Positions 41,729-53,386 of a stretch of 64,000 bases of DNA are shown one piece after another. Both the position numbers and the translations under genes were made by a program. The DNA is from Streptomyces sp. SJL17-4 (lineage in GTDB: Bacteria > Actinomycetota > Actinomycetes > Streptomycetales > Streptomycetaceae). Positions within the stretch are counted from its first letter, which is position 1. Each line of letters opens with the position of its first letter. The stretch is from contig NZ_CP104578.1 in the NCBI RefSeq assembly GCF_036826855.1, forward strand, positions 7,002,501 through 7,066,500, written 5' to 3'. The notes under the pieces are model-generated. The model did not search any database. It was not told where the DNA came from and was given only the letters and a program-made list of their open reading frames with translations.

Positions 41729-42276
41729 CCGCCGAGGCCCAGGACGTCACCGACCTCCTGCTCAGCCGCATCCGCGACGTACCGGACTACCCGAAGCCCG
41801 GCGTGCTGTTCAAGGACATCACGCCGCTGCTCGCGGACCCGGCGGCGTTCACGGCGCTCACCGACGCCCTCGCCGGGCTGTGCTCCGCGCACGGCGCGAC
41901 GAAGATCGTCGGTCTCGAGGCGCGCGGCTTCATCCTGGCCGCCCCGGTGGCCGTCCGCGCGGGACTGGGCTTCATCCCGGTCCGCAAGGCAGGCAAGCTC
42001 CCCGGGGCGACGCTCCGCCAGGCGTACGAGCTGGAGTACGGCACCGCCGAGATCGAGGTGCACGCCGAGGACCTGGCCGCGGGCGACCGCGTCATGGTCA
42101 TCGACGACGTCCTCGCCACCGGCGGTACGGCCGAGGCCTCCATCGAGCTCATCCGCCGCGCGGGCGCCGAGGTGGCGGGCGTCGCGGTCCTGATGGAACT
42201 CGGCTTCCTGCCGGGCCGAGCCCGCCTGGAGCCGGCTCTGAACGGCGCTCCGCTCACGGCGCTGATCACCGTCTGA
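41725..42276 (+). CDS. apt: Adenine phosphoribosyltransferase
   Basis: A 183-residue type I PRTase that salvages adenine with PRPP to AMP. PRPP loop VMVIDDVLATGGTA (~125-138); hood region RDVPDYPKPGVLFKDITPLL (~18-37) typical of Apt; GLEARGFILAAPVA (~64). Start coupled to secF. Position before relA is common in actinobacteria and links purine salvage with (p)ppGpp metabolism. Confidence 0.95.
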   Translation: MTAEAQDVTDLLLSRIRDVPDYPKPGVLFKDITPLLADPAAFTALTDALAGLCSAHGATKIVGLEARGFILAAPVAVRAGLGFIPVRKAGKLPGATLRQAYELEYGTAEIEVHAEDLAAGDRVMVIDDVLATGGTAEASIELIRRAGAEVAGVAVLMELGFLPGRARLEPALNGAPLTALITV

Positions 42277-42294
42277 CATCGGGCTTCACCCCGC

Positions 42295-42329
42295 ACGGGG
42301 CGCTCCGGGGAATCCCCGGGGCGCCCCGT
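42295..42329 (+). terminator. Terminator after apt
   Basis: ACGGGGCGC plus CCGGGG (42295-42310) pairs with CCCCGG plus GCGCCCCGT (42314-42329) with one T-G wobble, followed by CGGTTTTCC. Confidence 0.8.
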
Positions 42330-42513
42330 CGGTTTTCCGGAGTGTGCCGGTCCGGGACCCGGGGGACGTCCCGGCCCGCTGTCGGGCCCGTCCACCGCCC
42401 CGGCCGCGTGAGCAGCGCGTGTCCGGGCTCGATACCATGGCCACTCCGGGCCTGACCGGGGGACCCGGTACCTCCCCCAGACTCCGTCCGGGGGGACCGC
42501 CAGAGGAGCGCTC

Positions 42514-44994
<2,481 letters not shown>

Positions 44995-45000
44995 CGGCAC

Positions 45001-45047
45001 GTACGAGGAAGGCCCCCCGGCACTGAGCCGGGGGGCCTTCCTCGTAC
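45001..45047. terminator. Bidirectional terminator between relA and the DUF349 gene
   Basis: A perfect 20-bp stem: GTACGAGGAAGGCCCCCCGG (45001-45020) with its complement at 45028-45047, loop CACTGAG. It lies between convergent genes 6 and 13 bp away. Confidence 0.9.
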
Positions 45048-45060
45048 GGTCACGGCTTCG

Positions 45061-46290
45061 TCAGCCGCCGAACTCCTCCAGGCCCTTCATGGCCTGGTCG
45101 AGCAGGGCCTGGCGGCCCTCCAGCTCACGGGCGAGCTTGTCGGCCTTGGCGTCGTTGCCGGCGGCGCGGGCCGCGTCGATCTGCTTGCGCAGCTTCTCGA
45201 CCGCGTCCTGGAGCTGACCGGTCAGACCCGCGGCACGCGCGCGTGCCTCCGGGTTCGTCCGGCGCCACTCGGTCTCCTCGGCCTCCTGGATGGCCCGCTC
45301 CACCGTGTGCATCCGGCCCTCGACCTTGGGACGGGCGTCACGCGGGACGTGGCCGATGGCCTCCCACCGCTCGTTGAGGGAACGGAAGGCGGCGCGCGCC
45401 GCCTTCAGGTCCGACACCGGCAGCAGCTTCTCGGCCTCGGTCGCGAGCTCCTCCTTGAGCTTGAGGTTCTCGGTCTGCTCCGCGTCCCGCTCGGCGAAGA
45501 CCTCGCCGCGCGCCGCGAAGAAGACGTCCTGGGCGCCGCGGAAGCGGTTCCACAGGTCGTCCTCGTGCTCGCGCTGGGCGCGGCCGGCCGCCTTCCACTC
45601 CGTCATCAGGTCGCGGTAGCGGGCCGCCGTGGTGCCCCAGTCGGTGGAGTTCGACAGCGACTCCGCCTCGGCGACCAGGCGCTCCTTGGCCTTGCGGGCG
45701 TCCTCGCGCTGGGCGTCGAGCGAGGCGAAATGGGCCTTGCGACGCTTCGAGAACGCCGAGCGGGCGTGCGAGAAGCGGTGCCACAGCTCGTCGTCGGACT
45801 TGCGGTCGAGCCGGGGCAGGCCCTTCCAGGTGTCCACGAGCGCCCGCAGCCGCTCGCCCGCGGAGCGCCACTGCTCGCTCTGGGCCAGCTCCTCGGCCTC
45901 GGTGACGAGCTTCTCCTTGGCGGAGCGCGCCTCGTCAGTCTGCTTGGCCTTCTGGGCCTTGCGCTCCTCGCGGCGCGAGTCGACCGTCTCGACGAGCTTG
46001 TCGAGACGCGTCGCGAGCGCGGCCAGGTCGCCGACGGCGTGGTGCTCGTCGACCTGCTGCCGGATGTGCTCGATCGCCGCGGTGGCGTCCTTCGCCGAGA
46101 GGTCGGTGGTCTTCACCCGCTTCTCGAGGAGGCCGATCTCGACAACCAAGCCCTCGTACTTGCGCTCGAAGTAGGCCAGAGCCTCCTCAGGGGTGCCGGC
46201 CTGCCACGATCCGACGACCTTCTCGCCTTCGGCCGTCCGCACGTACACGGTGCCCGTCTCGTCGACGCGGCCCCACGGGTCGCTGCTCAC
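45061..46290 (-). CDS. DUF349-repeat protein
   Basis: A 409-residue, highly charged, all-helical protein. At least three DUF349 repeats are visible, each with an (L)W-x2-F type element: DELWHRFSHARSAFSKRRKAH, DDLWNRFRGAQDVFFAARGE and the less exact RSLNERWEAIGHVPRD. It starts WGRVDETGTVYVRTAEGE, typical of actinobacterial members, and ends in coiled coil (KLARELEGRQALLDQAMKGLE). No enzyme motif; function unknown. GTG 46290 has GAGGAGG at 4-nt spacing. It is next to relA in many actinobacteria. Confidence 0.92.
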   Translation of the reverse strand: MSSDPWGRVDETGTVYVRTAEGEKVVGSWQAGTPEEALAYFERKYEGLVVEIGLLEKRVKTTDLSAKDATAAIEHIRQQVDEHHAVGDLAALATRLDKLVETVDSRREERKAQKAKQTDEARSAKEKLVTEAEELAQSEQWRSAGERLRALVDTWKGLPRLDRKSDDELWHRFSHARSAFSKRRKAHFASLDAQREDARKAKERLVAEAESLSNSTDWGTTAARYRDLMTEWKAAGRAQREHEDDLWNRFRGAQDVFFAARGEVFAERDAEQTENLKLKEELATEAEKLLPVSDLKAARAAFRSLNERWEAIGHVPRDARPKVEGRMHTVERAIQEAEETEWRRTNPEARARAAGLTGQLQDAVEKLRKQIDAARAAGNDAKADKLARELEGRQALLDQAMKGLEEFGG

Positions 46291-46409
46291 AGCGCCTCCT
46301 CACCATGATGCCGTCGCGGGGTCGTACCCCCCGGGCATCGTCCACAGTTTCCCGGCGGGCCTCGCCCGCCTTCCGCAGCGCGGCCGACGGCCCAACGCTG
46401 CACAACGCC

Positions 46410-46439
46410 AATCTAGGCGAACCGCGGCCCGGCTGTCCG
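46410..46439 (-). promoter_or_regulatory. Promoter candidate for the DUF349 gene
   Basis: Read on the minus strand: -35 CGGACA (complement of 46434-46439), 18-bp spacer, -10 TAGATT (complement of 46410-46415), about 120 nt before the GTG. Confidence 0.4.
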
Positions 46440-46489
46440 CACTCAGCGCGACCGAGATTCGGCGGTCACGCGTGCGTGCGGACCCCGGC

Positions 46490-47299
46490 TCACTTCTTCG
46501 CGACGGCCGCCTTCTCGATGGTGACGGCCTTCTTCGGGGCGCCGTCGGCGGCGCCGCCGTCGACACCGGCCGCGGCGACGTCCTTGACCACCTTGAGGCC
46601 GGCCGCGTCCATCTTTCCGAACGGCGTGTAGCTCGGCGGCAGCTTGGTGTCCTTGTAGACGAGGAAGAACTGCGAGCCGCCACTTCCCGGCTGCCCGGTG
46701 TTGGCCATCGCCACGGTGCCCGCGGGGTAGGTCACCGAGCCGTCCGCGCCCGCCTTGCCCAGCGCGCCCAGGTTCTCGTCGGGGATGGTGTAGCCCGGGC
46801 CGCCGGTGCCGTCGCCCTTGGGGTCACCGCACTGGAGCACGAAGATGCCGCTGGTGGTGAGGCGATGGCACTTCGTCCCGTCGAAGTACTTCTTCGCGGC
46901 GAGGTGCGAGAAGGAGTTCACCGTGCGCGGGGTCTTCGCCGCGTCCATGGTGACCGTGATGTCGCCCTCGTTCGTCTTGAGCGCCATGGCGTACGTGGCC
47001 TTGGCGTCCACCGACATCTTCGGCTCGGCGCTCGACGACTCGCTCTGCGAGGGCGCCGGGCTGCTGGGCGAGCTGCTCGCCGAGTTGTCGGAGCCCGCCG
47101 CGTTGTCCTTGGGGGAGTCCTCGCCCGTCAGCGCCACGGACGCGTACACCGCGCCGCCCGCCGCGAGGACGACCGCGAGGGCGGCCGCGACGACGGTGTT
47201 GCGGCGCTTCGCCTTGCGCCGGCTCTCCTCCCGCCGCTGCTGCTGCCGCGCGTACTTCTCCCTGGCAAGCTGCCGCCGCCGCTGATCGCTGGTGACCAC
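46490..47299 (-). CDS. Membrane-anchored cyclophilin-type peptidyl-prolyl isomerase
   Basis: A 269-residue protein. A basic, Arg/Lys-rich N-terminus (RRRQLAREKYARQQQRREES) precedes one membrane helix (NTVVAAALAVVLAAGGAVYASVAL, ~35-58), a Ser/Pro-rich linker (~60-90) and a cyclophilin domain (~95-269) with YFDGTKCHRLTTSGIFVLQCG, GPGYTIPDENLG and GSQFFLVYKDTKLPPSYTPFG. The domain faces outside and may fold exported proteins. GTG 47299 follows AGGAG by 8 nt; the longer ORF from 47407 is not supported. No terminator is visible before the DUF349 gene. Confidence 0.92.
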   Translation of the reverse strand: MVTSDQRRRQLAREKYARQQQRREESRRKAKRRNTVVAAALAVVLAAGGAVYASVALTGEDSPKDNAAGSDNSASSSPSSPAPSQSESSSAEPKMSVDAKATYAMALKTNEGDITVTMDAAKTPRTVNSFSHLAAKKYFDGTKCHRLTTSGIFVLQCGDPKGDGTGGPGYTIPDENLGALGKAGADGSVTYPAGTVAMANTGQPGSGGSQFFLVYKDTKLPPSYTPFGKMDAAGLKVVKDVAAAGVDGGAADGAPKKAVTIEKAAVAKK

Positions 47300-47472
47300 C
47301 GGTTCCGCTCCTGTCGCTCGTCTGTTCCTGTCCTGGCCGGGTGTGCCCGTACCGTATACGGGTTGGCTGTGGAACCGGCACCGCCGGTAGGCTCTGATCT
47401 GCCGCATTCCGCGTTTTCGGTGAGTTCCACGGAAATCCGCGGCCCCGTGCCGGACGACATCTAAGGACGAAC

Positions 47473-48180
47473 GTGCTGATTGCCGGGTTCCCCGCCGGGG
47501 CCTGGGGGACCAACTGCTATCTGGTCGCCCCCGCCGCAGGCGAGGAGTGCGTGATCATCGACCCGGGCCACCAGGCCACCCAGGGTGTCGAGGAGACGCT
47601 GAGGAAGCATCGGCTCAAGCCCGTCGCCGTCGTCCTGACCCATGGACACATCGACCACGTCGCCTCCGTCGTCCCGGTGTGCGGCGCCCATGACGTCCCC
47701 GCGTGGATCCACCCGTCCGACCGCTACATGATGAGCGACCCGGAGAAGGCCCTCGGCCGCTCCATCGGGATGCCCCTCATGGGCGAGCTGACCGTGGGAG
47801 AGCCCGACGACGTGCGAGAACTGACGGACGGCGCCGAGCTGAAGCTCGCCGGTCTGGACTTCTCCGTCGCCCACGCGCCCGGTCATACCAAGGGGTCGGT
47901 GACCTTCAGGATGCCGGAGACCACGGAGATCCCCTCCGTGTTCTTCTCCGGGGACCTGCTGTTCGCCGGCTCCATCGGACGCACCGACCTTCCCGGCGGT
48001 GACATGGACGAGATGCTCGAATCGCTGGCCCGTGTGTGCCTGCCGCTCGACAACTCGACCGTGGTGCTGTCGGGACACGGTCCCCAGACGACCATCGGCC
48101 AGGAGCGCGCCACCAACCCCTATCTGCGGGACGTGGCGGCCGGCTTCGGGAGCGCGAAGGCTCCCCGACGAGGAATGTGA
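47473..48180 (+). CDS. MBL-fold metallo-hydrolase, glyoxalase II-like
   Basis: A 235-residue protein with [11 protein letters not shown] (~56-66), APGHTKGSV (~136-144), SGDLLF (~160) and [10 protein letters not shown] near the end: the full metal-ligand set of glyoxalase II-like hydrolases. Starts [18 protein letters not shown], the common form. It probably hydrolyses a thioester; identity is not fixed. It is 10 nt before hisS and divergent from the cyclophilin gene, so probably co-transcribed with hisS. Confidence 0.9.
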   Translation: MLIAGFPAGAWGTNCYLVAPAAGEECVIIDPGHQATQGVEETLRKHRLKPVAVVLTHGHIDHVASVVPVCGAHDVPAWIHPSDRYMMSDPEKALGRSIGMPLMGELTVGEPDDVRELTDGAELKLAGLDFSVAHAPGHTKGSVTFRMPETTEIPSVFFSGDLLFAGSIGRTDLPGGDMDEMLESLARVCLPLDNSTVVLSGHGPQTTIGQERATNPYLRDVAAGFGSAKAPRRGM

Positions 48181-48190
48181 CGAGACTTTC

Positions 48191-49453
48191 GTGAGCACCT
48201 TTCAGGCCCCCAAGGGCACGTACGACCTGATCCCGCCCCGCTCCGCCACCTTCCTGGCGGTCCGGGACGCGATCTCCACGCCGCTGAGGAACTCCGGCTA
48301 CGGCTACATCGAGACGCCCGGTTTCGAGAACGTCGAGCTGTTCTCCCGCGGTGTCGGTGAGTCCACCGACATCGTGACCAAGGAGATGTACACCCTCACC
48401 ACGAAGGGCAACGACCACCTCGCCCTCCGCCCGGAGGGCACCGCCTCCGTCCTGCGCGCGGCCCTCCAGGCCAACCTGCACAAGCAGGGCAACCTGCCGG
48501 TGAAGCTCTGGTACTCCGGCTCGTACTACCGCTACGAGCGCGCCCAGGCGGGCCGCTACCGCCACTTCTCCCAGGTCGGCGCCGAGGCGATCGGCTCCGA
48601 GGACCCGGCGCTCGACGCCGAGCTGATCATCCTGGCCGACCAGGCGTACCGCTCCCTCGGGCTGCGCAACTTCCGCATCCTGCTCAACTCGCTGGGCGAC
48701 AAGGAGTGCCGTCCCGTCTACCGCGAGGCGCTCCAGGGCTTCCTGCGCGGGCTCGACCTCGACGAGGAGACCCTGCGCCGCGCCGAGATCAACCCGCTGC
48801 GGGTCCTCGACGACAAGCGCGAGTCCGTGCAGAAGCAGCTCGTCGGCGCCCCGCTGCTCGGCGACTACCTGTGCGACGCGTGCAAGGCGTACCACGAGGA
48901 GGTGCGCGCCCTGATCACCGCGGCGGGCGTGGAGTTCGAGGACGACGCCAAGCTGGTGCGCGGCCTGGACTACTACACCCGCACCACCTTCGAGTTCGTC
49001 CACGGCGGTCTGGGCTCGCAGTCCGCGGTCGGCGGCGGCGGTCGCTACGACGGCCTCTCCGAGATGATCGGCGGCCCCGCGCTGCCGTCCGTCGGCTGGG
49101 CGCTCGGCGTGGACCGTACGGTCCTCGCCCTGGAGGCGGAGGGCGTCGAGCTCGACCTCCCCGCCGTCACCAGCGTCTTCGCCGTGGCCATCGGCGAGGA
49201 GGCCCGCCGGATCCTCTTCGGCAAGGTCACCGAGCTGCGCCGGGAGGGCATCTCCGCGGACTTCTCGTTCGGCGGCAAGGGCCTCAAGGGCGCGATGAAG
49301 GACGCCAACCGCTCGGGCGCCCGCCTCGCCGTCGTCGCCGGTGAGCGCGACCTCGCCGACGGTGTCGTCCAGCTCAAGGACATGGAGTCCGGCGAGCAGC
49401 AGGCGGTCGCCGTGGACGCGCTGCTCGACGCGGTACGGGCCAAGCTGGCCTGA
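48191..49453 (+). CDS. hisS: Histidyl-tRNA synthetase
   Basis: A 420-residue class II synthetase. Motif 1 around [19 protein letters not shown]; motif 2 [21 protein letters not shown]; histidine-binding [17 protein letters not shown]; motif 3 region [15 protein letters not shown] and GWALGVDR; C-terminal anticodon domain (~325-420). GTG 48191 begins [16 protein letters not shown]. The next feature downstream is a 22-bp hairpin. Confidence 0.96.
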   Translation: MSTFQAPKGTYDLIPPRSATFLAVRDAISTPLRNSGYGYIETPGFENVELFSRGVGESTDIVTKEMYTLTTKGNDHLALRPEGTASVLRAALQANLHKQGNLPVKLWYSGSYYRYERAQAGRYRHFSQVGAEAIGSEDPALDAELIILADQAYRSLGLRNFRILLNSLGDKECRPVYREALQGFLRGLDLDEETLRRAEINPLRVLDDKRESVQKQLVGAPLLGDYLCDACKAYHEEVRALITAAGVEFEDDAKLVRGLDYYTRTTFEFVHGGLGSQSAVGGGGRYDGLSEMIGGPALPSVGWALGVDRTVLALEAEGVELDLPAVTSVFAVAIGEEARRILFGKVTELRREGISADFSFGGKGLKGAMKDANRSGARLAVVAGERDLADGVVQLKDMESGEQQAVAVDALLDAVRAKLA

Positions 49454-49464
49454 CGGACGTTCCG

Positions 49465-49512
49465 GAGAAGGGGCCCGGACCCACGCGCGTGCGTGGGTCC
49501 GGGCCCCTTCTC
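49465..49512 (+). terminator. Terminator after hisS
   Basis: A perfect 22-bp stem (49465-49486 with 49491-49512) and GCGT loop; core GGGGCCCGGACCCACGC. This is the longest perfect hairpin in the window. Confidence 0.92.
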
Positions 49513-49618
49513 GTCGCCCTTATGTTCGCTTCACTTATCTCCGGCGAACGGTGGGCGCGGTGCCCCGTACGGCAGAATGACCGTGCCCACAAGGCCCGCG
49601 AGCGAGGGAACAGGCGAC

Positions 49619-50245
49619 ATGACGAAGGCAGCGGTGGACGAGGCCGCGTCCGGCCGGCACGAGGACGGCACGATCGGGGCGAGCAAGGCCTTCGCCTGGA
49701 TGCTCGTGATCACCGGAGCGGCCGGGGTGCTCGCCGCGTGGGTCATCACGCTCGACAAGTTCAAGCTCCTGGAGGACCCGAACTTCGTCCCCGGGTGCAG
49801 CCTCAACCCGATCGTCTCCTGCGGCAACATCATGAAGAGCGAGCAGGCCTCGGTCTTCGGCTTCCCGAACCCGATGCTGGGCCTCGTCACGTACGCCATG
49901 GTGATCGCGATCGGTCTCGCTCTGCTCGCGGGGGCCCGCTACCGCCGCTGGTACTGGCTCGGCCTCAACGCCGGCACCCTCTTCGGCGTCGGCTTCTGCA
50001 CCTGGCTGATGTACCAGTCGCTGTACGAGATCAACTCGCTCTGCCTGTGGTGCTGCCTGGCCTGGGTCGCCACCATCGTCATGTTCTGGTACGTGACCTC
50101 GCACAACGTCCGCAGCGGCGTCATCCCCGCCCCGCGCGGCCTCAGGACCTTCTTCGACGAGTTCACCTGGGTCCTCCCCGTCCTCCACATCGGGATCATC
50201 GGCATGCTGATCCTGACCCGCTGGTGGGACTTCTGGACGAGCTGA
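49619..50245 (+). CDS. Vitamin K epoxide reductase (VKOR)-family membrane protein
   Basis: A 208-residue protein with about five membrane helices. Conserved loop cysteines in PGCSLNPIVSCGNIM (~57-71) and the active-site CLWC in NSLCLWCCLAW (~138-148). Bacterial VKORs reoxidise DsbA-type oxidases through quinones, so this one probably supports disulfide formation outside the cell. No thioredoxin domain is fused. ATG 49619 (MTKAAVDEA) is preferred; ATG 49577 would add 14 residues. Confidence 0.92.
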   Translation: MTKAAVDEAASGRHEDGTIGASKAFAWMLVITGAAGVLAAWVITLDKFKLLEDPNFVPGCSLNPIVSCGNIMKSEQASVFGFPNPMLGLVTYAMVIAIGLALLAGARYRRWYWLGLNAGTLFGVGFCTWLMYQSLYEINSLCLWCCLAWVATIVMFWYVTSHNVRSGVIPAPRGLRTFFDEFTWVLPVLHIGIIGMLILTRWWDFWTS

Positions 50246-50285
50246 CCGTCCGGCCGGCGCGGGCCGCTCTGTCAGTGCGGTGACC

Positions 50286-50291
50286 TAGGCT
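50286..50291 (+). promoter_or_regulatory. -10 box before rarA
   Basis: TAGGCT lies 2 nt before ATG 50294 and 8 nt before an in-frame GTG 50300; the spacing fits a leaderless transcript starting at the GTG. Confidence 0.4.
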
Positions 50292-50293
50292 TC

Positions 50294-51652
50294 ATGACTG
50301 TGGAGCCCGACCTCTTTACCGCAGCAGCCGAAGACCGCCAGGAGAAGGACCCCGCCGGCAGCCCGCTGGCCGTCCGGATGCGCCCGCGCACCCTCGACGA
50401 GGTGGTGGGGCAGAAGCACCTGCTCAAGCCCGGATCGCCGCTGCGCCGGCTCGTGGGCGACGGCGACGGCGGCCCGGCCGGCGCCTCCTCGGTGATCCTC
50501 TGGGGCCCGCCCGGGATCGGGAAGACGACCCTGGCGTACGTGGTCTCCAAGGCGACCGACAAGCGGTTCGTGGAGCTGTCGGCGATCACCGCGGGCGTCA
50601 AGGAGGTCCGCGCCGTCATCGACGGAGCCCGGCGCGCGGTCGGCGGCTACGGCAAGGAGACCGTCCTCTTCCTCGACGAGATCCACCGCTTCTCCAAGGC
50701 CCAGCAGGACTCGCTGCTGCCCGCCGTCGAGAACCGCTGGGTGACGCTCATCGCCGCCACCACCGAGAACCCGTACTTCTCGATCATCTCCCCGCTCCTC
50801 TCCCGCTCCCTGCTCCTCACCCTGGAGCCGCTGACCGACGACGACCTGCGCGGCCTGATGGCCCGGGCGCTCACCGGCGAGCGCGGGCTCGGCGGGGCCG
50901 TGACCCTGCCGGAGGACGCCGAGGCCCACCTCCTCCGTGTCGCCGGCGGCGACGCCCGGCGCGCCCTGACCGCCCTGGAGGCGGCCGCGGGCGCGGCCCT
51001 CGCCAAGGGCGAGCCGGAGATCACCCTGGAGACGGTCGAGGAGACCGTCGACCGCGCGGCCGTGAAGTACGACCGGGACGGCGACCAGCACTACGACGTG
51101 GCCAGCGCGCTCATCAAGTCGATCCGCGGTTCGGACGTGGACGCGGCCCTGCACTACCTGGCCCGGATGATCGAGGCGGGGGAGGACCCGCGCTTCATCG
51201 CCCGACGCCTCATGATCTCCGCGAGCGAGGACATCGGACTCGCCGATCCGAACGCGCTGCCGATCGCCGTCGCCGCCGCACAGGCCGTCGCGATGATCGG
51301 CTTCCCCGAGGCGGCGCTCACCCTCAGCCACGCGACGATCGCCCTGGCCCTGGCCCCGAAGTCGAACGCGGCGACGACCGCGATCGGCGCCGCCCTGGCG
51401 GACGTGCGCAACGGCCTCGCGGGATCGGTCCCGCCGCATCTGCGCGACGGCCACTACAAGGGCGCGGCCAAGCTCGGCCACGCCCAGGGCTACGTCTACC
51501 CCCATGACGTCCCGGGCGGCATCGCGGCCCAGCAGTACGCCCCGGACACCATCCACGGCAAGCAGTACTACGCCCCGACCCGCTACGGCGCGGAAGCGAG
51601 ATACGCGGACGTGGTGGAGCGAGTGCGGGCCCGCCTGAAGGGCGACGAGTAG
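50294..51652 (+). CDS. rarA: Replication-associated recombination AAA+ ATPase RarA (MgsA)
   Basis: A 452-residue AAA+ protein related to RuvB and clamp loaders that acts at stalled replication forks. [17 protein letters not shown] (~28-44), Walker [10 protein letters not shown] (~74-82), Walker [15 protein letters not shown], sensor [11 protein letters not shown], then the tetramerisation part with [22 protein letters not shown] and [12 protein letters not shown]. The start is uncertain by two codons: the -10 box favours GTG 50300 ([12 protein letters not shown]). Confidence 0.94.
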   Translation: MTVEPDLFTAAAEDRQEKDPAGSPLAVRMRPRTLDEVVGQKHLLKPGSPLRRLVGDGDGGPAGASSVILWGPPGIGKTTLAYVVSKATDKRFVELSAITAGVKEVRAVIDGARRAVGGYGKETVLFLDEIHRFSKAQQDSLLPAVENRWVTLIAATTENPYFSIISPLLSRSLLLTLEPLTDDDLRGLMARALTGERGLGGAVTLPEDAEAHLLRVAGGDARRALTALEAAAGAALAKGEPEITLETVEETVDRAAVKYDRDGDQHYDVASALIKSIRGSDVDAALHYLARMIEAGEDPRFIARRLMISASEDIGLADPNALPIAVAAAQAVAMIGFPEAALTLSHATIALALAPKSNAATTAIGAALADVRNGLAGSVPPHLRDGHYKGAAKLGHAQGYVYPHDVPGGIAAQQYAPDTIHGKQYYAPTRYGAEARYADVVERVRARLKGDE

Positions 51653-51679
51653 CGAGCGCACGCGCCTGGCCTCGCCCTC

Positions 51680-52366
51680 ATGATCCGTGAAGCGGGAGTT
51701 CTGCTCCTGGCCCTGAGCGCAGTGGCGTGCGCACCCGGCGACGTACGGCCCGCACCGACGGCAACCGTCCTCCCCCTCGTCACCCCCGGCTTCCCGCCCA
51801 CCGCCGCGCAAGCGCGCACACGGCTCGCCGGGCTCAAGGTCGCCTGGGGCGAGAACTGGCAGACGTACGAGCGGGCGAAGTTCGGGAACGGCTGGTCCGA
51901 CGAGACCGACGCCCCCGGCGGGCGCAACGGCTGTGACACCCGGGACGACGTGCTTCACCGGGACCTCGACGACGTCCGGCTCGGCGACCGGAACCCGTGC
52001 GTCGTCCTGTCCGGCGTCCTGCACGACCCGTACACGGGCAAGGAGCTGCCCTACTCGTACCGCAAGGCCTCGCAGATCCAGACCGACCACGTCGTCGCGC
52101 TCGGCGCGGCCTGGCGTGCGGGCGCCTGGGCGTGGACGCCCGAGCGGCGACTGACGTACGCCAACGACCTGGACGTGCTGCTCGCCACCGACAAGCAGAC
52201 CAACTACGACAAGAGCAGCAAGACCCCGGACAGGTGGCGGCCGCCGAGGAGCGCGTACGGGTGCGAGTACGGCCGGCGCTGGACCGGGATCAAGGCGAAG
52301 TACGGACTCACGGTGTCCCCGCCGGAGAAGAAGGCCGTCGAGGAGCTGCTCGCCACCTGCCGCTGA
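51680..52366 (+). CDS. Secreted lipoprotein with HNH-nuclease (GmrSD C-terminal/DUF1524-like) domain
   Basis: A 228-residue protein. The N-terminus is a lipoprotein signal (GVLLLALSAVAC, Cys17 lipidated). The mature part has QIQTDHVVALGAAWRAG (~130) with the DH of an HNH motif, then LTYANDLDVLLATDKQTNYDK and KSSKTPDRWRPP, the pattern of secreted DUF1524/HNH endonucleases common in Streptomyces. Likely an extracellular nuclease, perhaps for scavenging DNA. No ribosome binding site is visible at ATG 51680. Confidence 0.87.
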   Translation: MIREAGVLLLALSAVACAPGDVRPAPTATVLPLVTPGFPPTAAQARTRLAGLKVAWGENWQTYERAKFGNGWSDETDAPGGRNGCDTRDDVLHRDLDDVRLGDRNPCVVLSGVLHDPYTGKELPYSYRKASQIQTDHVVALGAAWRAGAWAWTPERRLTYANDLDVLLATDKQTNYDKSSKTPDRWRPPRSAYGCEYGRRWTGIKAKYGLTVSPPEKKAVEELLATCR

Positions 52367-52722
52367 GGCGGCCGGACCGCGTGCGAGGGAGTCCCGCGGA
52401 GCCGGTACACTGGTCGGGATTGCTGCGTCCCGTGTCCGGCTCCGGTCGGCACCACCAGAACGGGACAGTCAGCCGGAGACCCGACCCTCGGGTGGGGTTT
52501 CCAGGAGCGTCGCGCACCTTCGAAGGTGTCGCGTGCCACCCACCACCACCCGGGATCCCGGGACCGGCGGTGGGTCGTTCGCGTGCTGCACGTATGTGCC
52601 CAGACCTGGGAGCGGCTGCCCGGCACGGTCCGTCCTGTACGGACCCGACGGGTTTCCCGGCTGCGGATGCGACCTCCCCTAACCCTGGTGAAGCCGTTTC
52701 GTACCAGTAGAGAGGTTGGTTC
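52367..52722 (+). other. Long untranslated region and promoter before rpsD
   Basis: About 350 bp without a supported gene. TACACT (52406-52411) is a good -10 candidate, which would give a ~305-nt leader. Inside are a palindrome CACCTTCGAAGGTG (52515-52528) flanked by CGCG, and GGGATCCCGGGACCGG-type pairing near 52550. Ribosomal protein S4 represses its own mRNA in other bacteria, so an autoregulatory structure is possible. The ribosome binding site AGAGAGG lies at 52709-52715. Confidence 0.5.
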
Positions 52723-53337
52723 ATGCCGAACCAGTCCCGTCCCAAGGTCAAGAAGTCGCGTGCCCTCGGCATCGCGCTGACCCCGAAGGCTGTCAAGTAC
52801 TTCGAGGCCCGCCCCTACCCGCCGGGCGAGCACGGCCGTGGCCGCAAGCAGAACTCGGACTACAAGGTCCGTCTGCTCGAGAAGCAGCGTCTGCGCGCCC
52901 AGTACGACATCAGCGAGCGCCAGATGGCGCGCGCCTACGACCGTGCCAAGAAGGCCGAGGGCAAGACGGGCGAGGCGCTGGTCGTCGAGCTCGAGCGTCG
53001 CCTCGACGCCCTGGTCCTGCGTTCGGGCATCGCCCGCACCATCTACCAGGCCCGTCAGATGGTCGTCCACGGCCACATCCAGGTCAACGGTGGCAAGGTC
53101 GACAAGCCGTCGTTCCGCGTCCGTCCCGACGACGTCGTGATGGTCCGCGAGCGCAGCCGCACCAAGCCGCTGTTCGAGGTCGCCCGTGAGGGTGGCTTCG
53201 CCGCCGACGGTGAGACCCCGCGCTACCTGCAGGTCAACCTGAAGGCCCTGGCCTTCCGCCTCGACCGCGACCCGAACCGCAAGGAAATCCCGGTCATCTG
53301 CGACGAGCAGCTGGTCGTCGAGTACTACGCCCGCTGA
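52723..53337 (+). CDS. rpsD: 30S ribosomal protein S4
   Basis: A 204-residue primary 16S rRNA-binding protein. N-terminal part with [22 protein letters not shown]4 RNA-binding domain [39 protein letters not shown]. The four N-terminal zinc cysteines of some S4 proteins are absent, as in the Cys-minus form. Monocistronic, away from the main S10/alpha operons, as usual in Streptomyces. Confidence 0.97.
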   Translation: MPNQSRPKVKKSRALGIALTPKAVKYFEARPYPPGEHGRGRKQNSDYKVRLLEKQRLRAQYDISERQMARAYDRAKKAEGKTGEALVVELERRLDALVLRSGIARTIYQARQMVVHGHIQVNGGKVDKPSFRVRPDDVVMVRERSRTKPLFEVAREGGFAADGETPRYLQVNLKALAFRLDRDPNRKEIPVICDEQLVVEYYAR

Positions 53338-53343
53338 TGCGGG

Positions 53344-53363
53344 CCCCCGGCGGAAGCCGGGGG
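53344..53363 (+). terminator. Terminator of rpsD
   Basis: CCCCCGGC (53344-53351), GGAA loop, GCCGGGGG (53356-53363), 6 nt after the stop. Confidence 0.7.
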
Positions 53364-53386
53364 ACGTAGTACCACCCCCGCGGTGT

